Positions 15,963-23,514 of a stretch of 24,803 nucleotides of DNA are shown piece by piece. The stretch comes from Pseudomonadota bacterium. Its GTDB lineage: Bacteria > Desulfobacterota > Anaeroferrophillalia > Anaeroferrophillales > Tharpellaceae. The position numbers were made by a program, and so were the translations under genes. The notes beneath the pieces are model-generated. The model saw nothing but the letters and a program-made list of their open reading frames with translations. It did not search any database and was not told where the DNA came from. Location: contig DAOWHJ010000061.1 of NCBI GenBank assembly GCA_030641485.1, positions 1-24,803 of the forward strand, given 5' to 3'. Positions within the stretch are counted from its first letter, which is position 1. Every line of letters starts with the position of its first letter.

Positions 15963-17144
15963 CTAACGATTTTGGTAGAGAGGTGAGATCTTCCACAGAC
16001 GACGAACAATGGTCGTAAATTTTTCAAGAAACACACTAACCTCATCCGGTTCTGTCCAGCGCCCGAGACTGATCCGGACTGAGCCTTGGGCAAGGTCTGA
16101 ATTGAGGCCCATAGCCCGTAAAACAGGTGAACCTTGATGTTCACCACTGGAACAGGCAGAGCCCGCTGAAACTGCAATATCATCCAGATCAAGATGAGCC
16201 AAAAGGGACTCCCCATCGATATAGGGAACACTTAGAGAGATCGTATTGGGAACCCGAAAGTCACGATGACCGTGAAAAATGAGCTCTTGATCCAAAGCTG
16301 CATTAAGATTAAATTCGAGTTCATTACGCAGCTTTTCAATTCGACAACCCTCTTCTTTCATCCGGTCGCTCAAAATTTCACAGGCATGACCCAATGCCGC
16401 AATACCAATCATATTTTCGGTACCACTACGAAGGCCACTCTCCTGACCACCGCCATGAAAGAGCGGCTCCAGAGCAATCCCGGAGCGGAGCCACAATGCC
16501 CCAACTCCTTTGGGGCCGTAGATCTTGTGCCCGGAAAGTGAAAGCATGTCAACGCCCAATTCATTGACATCAATTTCAACTTTGCCCAGGGCTTGAACCG
16601 CATCAGTATGGAGCAAAACCCCACGTGACCTGGTGATGGTAGATATTTCGCGCAACGGGAAGATAACTCCGGTCTCATTATTGGCAAGCATCAAGGAGAC
16701 CAGTACGGTCTCATCCTTGATTGCATTTGCAACCTGCACAGCGCTTAAGGTACCATCTCCAGCAACCTTAAGACGAGTTATCTCGGCCCCAGCCTGTTCT
16801 AAAAATCGACAGCTCTCAAGAATTGCCGGGTGCTCAACCTCTGAGATAATAACGTGAGGTTTCAACCCTCGTAGCAACAATGGCATAACCACCCCTTTAA
16901 GGGCCAGGTTATCGCTCTCGGTGCCACCTGAGGTAAAACAGATCTCTGCTGCCGACTCGGCCCGCAGAAGGTGGGCCACCTGAATCCGGGCCTGCTCAAC
17001 TAGCTTGGCTCCGGGCCGACCGAAACAGTGGCCACTGGATGGATTACCGAAATTATCCCGAGCGACCTCAGCCATAAGCTTAAGCACGGCGGGATCAACC
17101 GGAGTCGTGGCATTATAATCAAAATAGAGCTTTGCAGCTGACAT
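15963..17144 (-). CDS. Cysteine desulfurase (NifS/IscS family)
   Basis: A 393-residue pyridoxal-phosphate enzyme that takes sulfur from L-cysteine as a persulfide for Fe-S clusters and other thio-cofactors. Visible residues: YFDYNATTPVDP at the start, TSGGTESDNLAL (71-82), the ring-stacking His at 105 (SEVEHPAILES), Asp181 (LHTDAVQALG), the PLP lysine at 207 (SLSGHKIYGPKG) and active-site Cys331 in SAGSACSSGEHQGSPVLRAMG. The short SSGE loop is of the NifS/IscS group I type. It starts six bases after the Rrf2 regulator stop, so the two are co-transcribed. No IscU/NifU scaffold gene follows; after the stop there is only the possible remnant at 15755-15926. Confidence 0.95.
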   Translation of the reverse strand: MSAAKLYFDYNATTPVDPAVLKLMAEVARDNFGNPSSGHCFGRPGAKLVEQARIQVAHLLRAESAAEICFTSGGTESDNLALKGVVMPLLLRGLKPHVIISEVEHPAILESCRFLEQAGAEITRLKVAGDGTLSAVQVANAIKDETVLVSLMLANNETGVIFPLREISTITRSRGVLLHTDAVQALGKVEIDVNELGVDMLSLSGHKIYGPKGVGALWLRSGIALEPLFHGGGQESGLRSGTENMIGIAALGHACEILSDRMKEEGCRIEKLRNELEFNLNAALDQELIFHGHRDFRVPNTISLSVPYIDGESLLAHLDLDDIAVSAGSACSSGEHQGSPVLRAMGLNSDLAQGSVRISLGRWTEPDEVSVFLEKFTTIVRRLWKISPLYQNR

Positions 17145-17150
17145 ATCGAC

Positions 17151-17591
17151 CTATTGCTGCATGCCCTTGAGCAAGTCGGCCAAGGAAATTGTCTTCAAGA
17201 AATTACCAATTTTATTATCCAGCTCATCCCACATTGGGCGCGTCACGCAACAAGCATTACGCAACTCACCAGAACTACAAGCAGCCTCATCATAATGTTC
17301 ACAAGCCTTGCAATTAACCGGATTGATCGACTCTTTAACGACCGCCATAATCTCATCAATAAAAATGGTTCCCGGTTCGCGGGCATAAAGATAACCACCG
17401 CCGGGACCACGCACACTCTTGACCAAGCCCGAACGTCTAAGATGTACAAATAGCTGTTCCAAATAACTCACTGAGATTCCCTCAACCTCACTGATCTGCT
17501 TTAAAGAGACCGGCCCGATATTGGAATCTGACAGAATGCCAAGTGAGACCATAGCTCTTACTGAATAACGACCTTTAGTAGAAAGTTTCAA
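17151..17591 (-). CDS. Rrf2-family transcriptional regulator (IscR-like)
   Basis: A 146-residue Rrf2 regulator with an N-terminal winged helix (MKLSTKGRYSVRAM, then SLKQISEVEGISVSYLEQLF and GPGGGYLYA for the wing). The linker carries cysteines at 94, 97, 105, 114 and 115; an Fe-S cluster held by some of them is likely by analogy with IscR, though the spacing differs from E. coli. I choose the TTG at 17591 because GGAGG lies seven bases before it and relatives begin MKLSTKGRYSVR; a longer frame to 17651 is not needed. The start overlaps the stop of the upstream ferredoxin gene by two bases. It probably controls this sulfur/Fe-S operon. Confidence 0.92.
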   Translation of the reverse strand: MKLSTKGRYSVRAMVSLGILSDSNIGPVSLKQISEVEGISVSYLEQLFVHLRRSGLVKSVRGPGGGYLYAREPGTIFIDEIMAVVKESINPVNCKACEHYDEAACSSGELRNACCVTRPMWDELDNKIGNFLKTISLADLLKGMQQ

Positions 17592-17992
17592 AAGTTTACC
17601 TCCATAGCCCGGGGTGGGCAGACATTTACGCAGAGACCACAGGCACTGCATTTTTCAGGTGCGAAGAGAACCTTCATCGAAGGCCTCTCAATATAGAGCG
17701 CCCCAATCGGACAAATTGCCGTGCAGGCTCCGCAACTGGTACAAATTTCTTCATTTCGCTTAACACTTTTCCGAATCGAGTCGACCACAACCTGGTTCTC
17801 GATCAGGTAAGCAACCCCTTGTTCAATAAGAGCCTCTTCACCTTCAATCTCAAGTACCAGATAGCTCTCTTTGCGCGGCAAAATTACCGCCCGCAAAATA
17901 TTTATTATAAGATCAAACTGCTTAATAAGCAGGTAGACAATCGGCTTATCATAGTTATTTTGATTAAAATGCAAAACATAAATTCGTTTCAT
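17588..17992 (-). CDS. NIL-domain di-[4Fe-4S] ferredoxin
   Basis: A 134-residue protein. Residues about 1-75 form a NIL domain (the ACT-like fold also found at the end of the methionine importer ATPase MetN), and the rest is a ferredoxin with two CxxCxxCxxxC motifs: Cys 84, 87, 90, 94 and Cys 115, 118, 121, 125, each followed by the expected proline. In methanogens, a protein of this architecture (MA1822 of Methanosarcina) takes part in making homocysteine from aspartate semialdehyde and sulfide, together with a COG1900 protein. I start at the ATG 17992, which has AGGA nine bases upstream. It lies 83 bases after the UPF0280 stop and runs directly into the Rrf2 gene. Role in homocysteine synthesis is inferred; the COG1900 partner is not in the window. 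Confidence 0.93.
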   Translation of the reverse strand: MKRIYVLHFNQNNYDKPIVYLLIKQFDLIINILRAVILPRKESYLVLEIEGEEALIEQGVAYLIENQVVVDSIRKSVKRNEEICTSCGACTAICPIGALYIERPSMKVLFAPEKCSACGLCVNVCPPRAMEVNF

Positions 17993-18031
17993 AAAAGTTT
18001 TTCCTGGTCCTAATAGTCTGTCGAGTACATG

Positions 18032-18051
18032 AAAAACTGCCACAGCGCAGT
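18032..18051 (-). terminator. Weak hairpin between UPF0280 gene and ferredoxin gene
   Basis: On the minus strand ACTGC-GCTGTG-GCAGT forms a five-pair stem with a six-base loop followed by TTTTT. It lies 25 bases after the UPF0280 stop. The stem is short, so it may only attenuate transcription into the ferredoxin operon. Confidence 0.3.
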
Positions 18052-18075
18052 AGATCGATTTTTTTCACAACACCA

Positions 18076-18852
18076 TCATATATCGATTAATTCAAGCTGA
18101 CCACCAGCAGCAAGGTCATCACCATAGATGGCAACAACTCCGGTTACCCCTGGTACGAGTAACGCCTTTTCAACAACTCCAGCAAGATCAGCCTTTTTGG
18201 CAACCCGATTTGCCATAGCGGTAGCTACGGCATCGGCCAAAGCTGCATTTTCGGCAACAATAGTCACCGCATCAGCCCGACCAAAACTTAACGAATGGCC
18301 GACTCGACCAGATGAGGTACAAACCCCACAAGCAAAAGGGGCCGAATTTACAAGCCGGAGCCCCAGTCGGCCACTTAACGATGAAGTACCCGCAAAAATT
18401 GCCAGAGAGTACTCCGGGCATCCAGTCAAAAAAATATCGCCGCCATTCTCAACCACGACCCCAAGTGAACCGGCACAGAGATCGCGGCCAACAGCTTCGG
18501 CTAAAGTTCCAGCGACCGCTGCCATCGGTCCAACTCCAGCACTTTCAGATGCTCTCATCATTCCCCGCACCAAAGCAGGGGCTAAAGGGTAATCGGCCGC
18601 CATCACCGGACCGAGACTCTCACCCCAACCGGGATAACGCTGAAGAAAACTTACAAGTTGGGCACGATAGTGAAGCAGACGCTCATGCGCCAAGGTTTTC
18701 AGTCCAAGTGTTCCGCCGGAACCTAAAACACTTACCCAAAGATCACTCTCTTCGACCTGAACCGCAAAAGAAAACTCAGCCAAATCGGCCAGACCTCGAT
18801 AGCTACGTTTACGATAACTGCTCGGATGCGGAAGATTATGCTCTATTGCCAT
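18076..18852 (-). CDS. UPF0280 (COG2122, ApbE-like) protein
   Basis: A 258-residue UPF0280 protein, with the flavin-transferase ApbE-like fold. Recognisable elements are RSYRGLADLAEFSFAVQVEE near the start, then VGPMAAVAGTLAEAVGRDL and GVVVENGGDIFL (about 130-165), and CGVCTSSGRVGHSLSFGRADAVTIVA near 195-220. In Methanosarcina the relative MA1715 is needed for efficient sulfide use in homocysteine synthesis, alongside the NIL-ferredoxin, which here is the next gene. The ATG at 18852 has only a weak AAGG upstream. The gap from trpA (165 bases) contains an inverted repeat. Metal or flavin chemistry is not established for this family; the sulfur role is inferred. Confidence 0.88.
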   Translation of the reverse strand: MAIEHNLPHPSSYRKRSYRGLADLAEFSFAVQVEESDLWVSVLGSGGTLGLKTLAHERLLHYRAQLVSFLQRYPGWGESLGPVMAADYPLAPALVRGMMRASESAGVGPMAAVAGTLAEAVGRDLCAGSLGVVVENGGDIFLTGCPEYSLAIFAGTSSLSGRLGLRLVNSAPFACGVCTSSGRVGHSLSFGRADAVTIVAENAALADAVATAMANRVAKKADLAGVVEKALLVPGVTGVVAIYGDDLAAGGQLELIDI

Positions 18853-18886
18853 AACCCAATAACCTTGTCAAGTATAATGCCTTGAT

Positions 18887-18957
18887 GGCGTCGTAAAAAG
18901 TTCCGAAATCCTGCGTTGTTGAGGTTTTCACTTAGCCATCCCATAACTTTTTACGCC
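18887..18957. repeat. Short element bounded by inverted repeats
   Basis: GGCGTCGTAAAAAGTT (18887-18902) and AACTTTTTACGCC (18945-18957) are inverted, with an uninterrupted 11-base match (CGTAAAAAGTT) and the GGC end shared after a small gap. They enclose about 40 bases between trpA and the UPF0280 gene. It resembles the small palindromic intergenic repeats common in Desulfobacterota, but copy number cannot be seen. It could also act as a transcript-processing or termination structure after trpA, although T tracts are poor. Confidence 0.45.
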
Positions 18958-19017
18958 CAGAGGAAGTGCCCTTGGGGTGCGAGTTCATCATGCCTTCACC
19001 GGTTAGATTTTTTGTTA

Positions 19018-19815
19018 CTATGCATCCAAAGCCTGCCGCAAACTACCAACAAAATCAAATAATTTCTTACGGCCACTATCTGCCGCACCGTGAGTGGCAA
19101 TAATCTCAACTAGGGCGCTGCCAACAATAATCGCATCACTATGTTTACCGATAACCCGGGCCTGTTCCGGGGTTGAGATCCCAAAGCCGGCGGCTAATGG
19201 AAGTTTATCGGCAATCTTTCTGACCCGGTCTAGGGTCGATGTAAGTTCCAACGGTAAACTGGTGCGGGTACCGGTAATCCCAGTTACGGTGACATAGTAA
19301 AGAAAACCGCTGCCCGAGGCCACGATCTTAGCCAGACGAGCATCCGGGGTTGTCGGTGCGGCCAAAGGGACAACGGCAATTTTCCCGTCAGCTAGAGAGC
19401 GTAATAGATACGACTCTTCCAGGGGCAAGTCGGGAACGATCACCCCATCAACCCCAGCGGTAGCGGCATCAGCAACAAATTCTTCCAATCCATAACTGAA
19501 GAGCGGATTGTAGTAAGACATCAAAACCAGAGGTATATCTGTACGGAGACGAATCTTAGCAACCGTAGCAATAATTTTCTTAAGGGTCACCCCTTGCGCC
19601 AAAGCCCGACCTGAAGCGGCCTGAATTGTCGGACCATCCGCCAAGGGATCAGAAAAAGGCACGCCAAGTTCTACCACATCAGCCCCAGCAGCGACCAAGG
19701 TTTCGACTAAATCACAGGTTGCATCAAGATCGGGATCTCCTGCGGTAATAAAAGTTATAAGGGCTTTAGCCCCCTCTTTTTTCAGTTCCCTGAACTTTTG
19801 CTCTAAACGCTTCAT
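19018..19815 (-). CDS. trpA: Tryptophan synthase alpha subunit
   Basis: A 265-residue TIM barrel, full length. It cleaves indole-3-glycerol phosphate to indole and glyceraldehyde 3-phosphate and channels indole to TrpB. Catalytic Glu49 (VVELGVPFSDPLADGP) and Asp60 are in place, as are PLVLMSYYNPLFSYG and the phosphate-binding AGFGISTPEQ and IVGSALVE. Last gene of the trp operon; its ATG overlaps the trpB stop by four bases, in line with a stoichiometric alpha-beta complex. Confidence 0.98.
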   Translation of the reverse strand: MKRLEQKFRELKKEGAKALITFITAGDPDLDATCDLVETLVAAGADVVELGVPFSDPLADGPTIQAASGRALAQGVTLKKIIATVAKIRLRTDIPLVLMSYYNPLFSYGLEEFVADAATAGVDGVIVPDLPLEESYLLRSLADGKIAVVPLAAPTTPDARLAKIVASGSGFLYYVTVTGITGTRTSLPLELTSTLDRVRKIADKLPLAAGFGISTPEQARVIGKHSDAIIVGSALVEIIATHGAADSGRKKLFDFVGSLRQALDA

Positions 19816-21017
19816 TTTTCATCCTCCCCACTCTCCAGCTTTGCCAGAGTTGCGACATCTTTGTCTCCACGACCGGAAAGATTGATAACTACGGTTTTAT
19901 CTTTGAGTTGTTCCGCCTCCTGTATTACTCCGGCGATGGCATGAGCACTCTCTAAGGCCGGGATAATCCCCTCAACACGACAAAGTAGTCGCAAAGCGGT
20001 AAGGGCTTCGGTATCGGTTACCGAAATATATTTGGCCCGCCCCTGATCCTTCAAAAAACTATGTTCCGGTCCAACTCCAGGGTAATCAAGACCGGCCGAA
20101 ATTGAATGGGCCTCCTTGATCTGACCATCTTCAGTCTGTAAAAGATAACTCAAAGAGCCATGTAACACTCCAGGCCGCCCAACACTTAAAGGAGCTGAAT
20201 GAGCCCCACTCATAATCCCTGAACCTGCAGCCTCAACTCCGACCAATTCAAGATCATCCTCCAAAAAGGGGTGAAAGATCCCAATCGCATTACTACCACC
20301 ACCAACACAGGCGAAAACAACATCAGGCAGGACCCCACTCATCTCAAGTATTTGACTCCGCGTTTCAATCCCGATAACCCGCTGAAAATCACGAACCATT
20401 GCCGGATAAGGGTGTGGTCCGACCACCGAACCTATAATATAGTGAGTATTGCCCACATTAGTCACCCAGTCACGAATCGCCTCATTGGTAGCATCTTTTA
20501 GAGTCCGGCTGCCCGAGCTCACCGGGATCACCTTTGCACCTAAAAGATCCATCCGAAAAACGTTCATCGCCTGACGTTCAATGTCCTTCTCACCCATATA
20601 GACTTCACAATCAAGACCAAACAGGGCTGCAGCGGTAGCGGTGGCCACCCCATGCTGACCCGCTCCAGTCTCTGCAATCAAACGTTTCTTACCCATCCGA
20701 CAAGCAAGCAAAGCCTGACCCATGGTATTATTGATCTTATGGGCTCCGGTGTGAGCCAAATCCTCACGCTTAAGGTATATCTCCTTAATATCAAGAGCCG
20801 CTGCCAACTTTCGCGCGCGATAAAGGGGCGTCGGCCGTCCACAATAATCTTTAAGCCAAGCCGCAAGTTCCTCTTGAAAACTTGGATCATTACGAAACTT
20901 GGACCAGGCATCATCAAGTTCATTTAATGCCACGATCAGGGTTTCGGGAACAAAACGACCGCCATAATCACCGAAGTACCCATTTTCATCAGGGGTTCTC
21001 TGTTTCTCGCTCTCCAT
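19812..21017 (-). CDS. trpB: Tryptophan synthase beta subunit
   Basis: A 401-residue TrpB1-type beta subunit that joins indole and L-serine using pyridoxal phosphate. The PLP lysine is Lys94 in KREDLAHTGAHKINN; AETGAGQHGVATATAAALFG forms the serine site, and CVGGGSNAIGIF binds the cofactor phosphate. The start ENGYFGDYGGRFVPETL is that of the canonical, TrpA-dependent form rather than TrpB2. The ATG at 21017 follows the trpF stop by four bases with AGGTGA upstream. Confidence 0.98.
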   Translation of the reverse strand: MESEKQRTPDENGYFGDYGGRFVPETLIVALNELDDAWSKFRNDPSFQEELAAWLKDYCGRPTPLYRARKLAAALDIKEIYLKREDLAHTGAHKINNTMGQALLACRMGKKRLIAETGAGQHGVATATAAALFGLDCEVYMGEKDIERQAMNVFRMDLLGAKVIPVSSGSRTLKDATNEAIRDWVTNVGNTHYIIGSVVGPHPYPAMVRDFQRVIGIETRSQILEMSGVLPDVVFACVGGGSNAIGIFHPFLEDDLELVGVEAAGSGIMSGAHSAPLSVGRPGVLHGSLSYLLQTEDGQIKEAHSISAGLDYPGVGPEHSFLKDQGRAKYISVTDTEALTALRLLCRVEGIIPALESAHAIAGVIQEAEQLKDKTVVINLSGRGDKDVATLAKLESGEDEK

Positions 21018-21021
21018 TATT

Positions 21022-21678
21022 TCACCTGTACATGTCTGGATTAGTGCATGAGTTATATAATTTATCCGCCTCTCTGACAGCGGTGATAAATTTTTCTATT
21101 TTCTTGCCATCTTTGATGCCGAGTGCAAGCTCAACTCCGGAACTCACATCAACCCCGAAGGGCTGGGTTTGCTGAATTGCATCTTTAATATTTTCCGGGG
21201 TTAAACCGCCAGCCAGAATAAAGCGACTCCCAGCCCAGGGAGAAGCCAGTTGCCAATCAAAAACGCGACCTCCACCACCGGCTAAATTGGGAAGCCAAGT
21301 ATCCAGAAGCGTCGCCCATGACTTTGTTGTTGAAGGCTTTCTCATCGGCTGCAAACATCCACCAAGGCGTAAAACTCTAATCAAATCAAAACTGCTTAAG
21401 GCCCGACAATACTCATCATCTTCAGAGCCATGCAGTTGCAATAGATCAAGTCCGCAGGTTGTAGCCGTTGCGATAACCTCTTTGAGCGGTGCATCAACAA
21501 AAACTCCAACTTTCAAAATATTTTCCGGCAATCCCCAACAAATTTCCAGAACCTGCTCGGGCTTAACCTGGCGTGAACTCCGGGCAAAAACAAACCCTAA
21601 AAGATCAGCTCCACACTCTACCGCCTGCATAACATCTTGGCGCCTGGTCAAACCACAAATTTTGACTATCGTACTCAC
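21022..21678 (-). CDS. trpF: Phosphoribosylanthranilate isomerase
   Basis: A 218-residue TIM-barrel enzyme that performs the Amadori rearrangement of phosphoribosyl anthranilate to CdRP. The general base Cys8 lies in VKICGLTR; GADLLGFVFARSSRQV, LLQLHGSEDDEYC, the general-acid aspartate strand LLDTWLPN and ILAGGLTPEN plus GVDVSSGVE follow in the normal order. It begins with GTG, overlapping the trpC stop by three bases (GTGA). Stand-alone, not fused to TrpC as in E. coli. Confidence 0.96.
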   Translation of the reverse strand: MSTIVKICGLTRRQDVMQAVECGADLLGFVFARSSRQVKPEQVLEICWGLPENILKVGVFVDAPLKEVIATATTCGLDLLQLHGSEDDEYCRALSSFDLIRVLRLGGCLQPMRKPSTTKSWATLLDTWLPNLAGGGGRVFDWQLASPWAGSRFILAGGLTPENIKDAIQQTQPFGVDVSSGVELALGIKDGKKIEKFITAVREADKLYNSCTNPDMYR

Positions 21679-22469
21679 GACATAAGCTCCCGAAGCAACT
21701 TTTCACGCTTCTCACCGGCTTTGACCAAGCTTGTCCCAATCAAAAATGCGTTAATCCCGGCCCTCTGCAATTTTTTAATATCGGCGGCTTTTTCAATCCC
21801 ACTTTCACTAACAACCAAAGACTCTCCGGGCAAATGTGAAACCAGATCGATACTGATGTTAAGATCAATGGAGAAGTCCCCAAGGTCGCGATTATTAATC
21901 CCTATCAGAGGAGCCCCGACGGCAACAACTTTCTTGGCATCATCTAAATCTCGAACCTCAACCAGGCATTCAAGGTCAAGTTTTGCGGCCATATTTTGAA
22001 ATCTATCGAGCTCTCTTTCACTAAGAATTGAAGCGATCAACAAAATCGCATCAGCTCCCGCAAGGCGGCTCTCCTCGATCTGAATAGAATCAACAATAAA
22101 ATCTTTACGCAACAGAGGCAAATCAACTAAAGGTCGAACTTGAGCCAACCATTCAAGTGAACCCTGAAAAAAGGGGTTGTCAGTCACCAGCGACAGAGCT
22201 GCAGCCCCACCATGCTGATACTCTTGAGCTAATTCAGACGGATCAAAATCGTCTCTTAAGAGCCCAGCCGACGGCGATGCTTTTTTAATCTCAGCGATAA
22301 TCTTCGGCCGGTCTGAATCTATGGAAACATTTTCCAGGGCTTTTTGCAGCGAACGACGCTCACCCCGTTCAAACCCAGCCCCACGCAATTTAACCGCAGC
22401 CAGACCCTCTTTTTTCAATCTGGCCACCTCTAAACGTTTTGCGGCCACAATTTTTTCTAATACAGTCAC
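21675..22469 (-). CDS. trpC: Indole-3-glycerol phosphate synthase
   Basis: A 264-residue TIM barrel that closes the indole ring, releasing CO2. Diagnostic motifs are IIAEIKKASPSAGLL (catalytic Lys in EIKKASPS), LSLVTDNPFFQGSLEWL, LLRKDFIVDSIQI (catalytic Lys in RKDF), GINNRDLGDF and VVSESGI. A GTG start with GGAGG five bases upstream overlaps the trpD stop by one base (TAGTG). Confidence 0.97.
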   Translation of the reverse strand: MTVLEKIVAAKRLEVARLKKEGLAAVKLRGAGFERGERRSLQKALENVSIDSDRPKIIAEIKKASPSAGLLRDDFDPSELAQEYQHGGAAALSLVTDNPFFQGSLEWLAQVRPLVDLPLLRKDFIVDSIQIEESRLAGADAILLIASILSERELDRFQNMAAKLDLECLVEVRDLDDAKKVVAVGAPLIGINNRDLGDFSIDLNISIDLVSHLPGESLVVSESGIEKAADIKKLQRAGINAFLIGTSLVKAGEKREKLLRELMS

Positions 22470-23503
22470 TAAATCCTCCGGCTAAACTCAACGAGCTCAG
22501 CCAGTTTCTGCCGAGCCAATTTTTGATTAATAGTATCAGCCGCCAACTCGACACCCTGACGAAAGTTATCTACCCGTCCGGCACAGACAAACAGTGCGGC
22601 ACTGTTTAAAAGAACAACATCACGTTTAGGCCCTGGTTCTCCATCCAGAACCTTTTTTAATGATTCGGCATTAAACAGCGGATCACCACCGGCAAGAGCA
22701 GCCAATGGCGCCTCTGACAAACCAACATCAGCTGGCTCTAGACTAAGTTCTTTGATCTCATCATCTTTGAGCCAGGCAATCCGGTTACGCCCAGCCAGAC
22801 TTAATTCATCCACCCCCCCGGCCCCATGCACCACCATTGCCTGCTGACTGCCAAGACCTCGCAAAACCGCAGCCATGGTTAAAATAAGCTCACCATCATA
22901 AACCCCAAGCAATTGAACATTAGCTCCGGCAGGATTGGTCAATGGACCTAAAAGATTAAAGATGGTCCGCAAACCAATCTCCCGCCGCGGCCCGATTGCA
23001 TATTTCATAGCACCGTGCAAAATTGGCGCAAACAAAAAACCGATCCCGATCGCTTTAATTGACTCTGCAACCTGAACTGGACCCAGTTCCAAGTTTACTC
23101 CTAAAGCTTTTAAGACATCAGCACTGCCACAACTACTTGAGACTGAACGATTGCCATGCTTGGCAACCTTTAAGCCAGCCCCGGCCACAACCAGGGCGGT
23201 AGCGGTTGAGATATTAAATGTATGGCTGCCATCACCACCGGTGCCACAGGTATCAACCAGAATTTCCCGACCATCACCCAAATTCAAGCCGGTCTCAATC
23301 CGAGTTGCATGCTGACGCATTACCCGGGCCGCACCAGTGATCTCGGCAACGGTCTCGCCCTTTATCCGTAATGCCGTAATGAAAGAGGCAATCTGGGCCG
23401 GGGTTGCCAGGCCGGTCATGATCTCGGTCATAACCACTTCCATCTCCACAATGGTTAAGGACTTAGACTCAACAATTTCAGCAATTGCTTTTTTGATATC
23501 CAT
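22469..23503 (-). CDS. trpD: Anthranilate phosphoribosyltransferase
   Basis: A 344-residue enzyme that moves phosphoribose from PRPP to anthranilate. It has VDTCGTGGDGSHTFNISTA (PRPP pyrophosphate loop), AKHGNRSVSSSCGSADVLKALG, FLFAPILHGAMKYAIGPRREIGLRTIFNLLGPLTNPA and VVHGAGGVDELSL in family order. I start at the ATG 23503 because AGGAG lies eight bases upstream; a TTG at 23521 would overlap trpE. There is no glutamine amidotransferase (TrpG) domain at its N-terminus, unlike E. coli TrpGD. It follows trpE after 11 bases. Confidence 0.97.
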   Translation of the reverse strand: MDIKKAIAEIVESKSLTIVEMEVVMTEIMTGLATPAQIASFITALRIKGETVAEITGAARVMRQHATRIETGLNLGDGREILVDTCGTGGDGSHTFNISTATALVVAGAGLKVAKHGNRSVSSSCGSADVLKALGVNLELGPVQVAESIKAIGIGFLFAPILHGAMKYAIGPRREIGLRTIFNLLGPLTNPAGANVQLLGVYDGELILTMAAVLRGLGSQQAMVVHGAGGVDELSLAGRNRIAWLKDDEIKELSLEPADVGLSEAPLAALAGGDPLFNAESLKKVLDGEPGPKRDVVLLNSAALFVCAGRVDNFRQGVELAADTINQKLARQKLAELVEFSRRI

Positions 23504-23514
23504 CAATTTGTCTC

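Noticed and set aside
17592..17651. N-terminal extension of the Rrf2 regulator
   Set aside because: The extra 20 residues overlap the ferredoxin cluster region and are not seen in relatives; the TTG at 17591 has a well-spaced GGAGG.
18312..18854. 180-codon open frame on the plus strand opposite the UPF0280 gene
   Set aside because: It is fully antisense to a recognisable UPF0280 gene, is biased to Pro/Arg/Gln as expected for a shadow frame, and shows no family motif.
18960..19017. Terminator directly after trpA
   Set aside because: Only short GGTG/CACC and CCC/GGG pairings without a T run on the minus strand were found.
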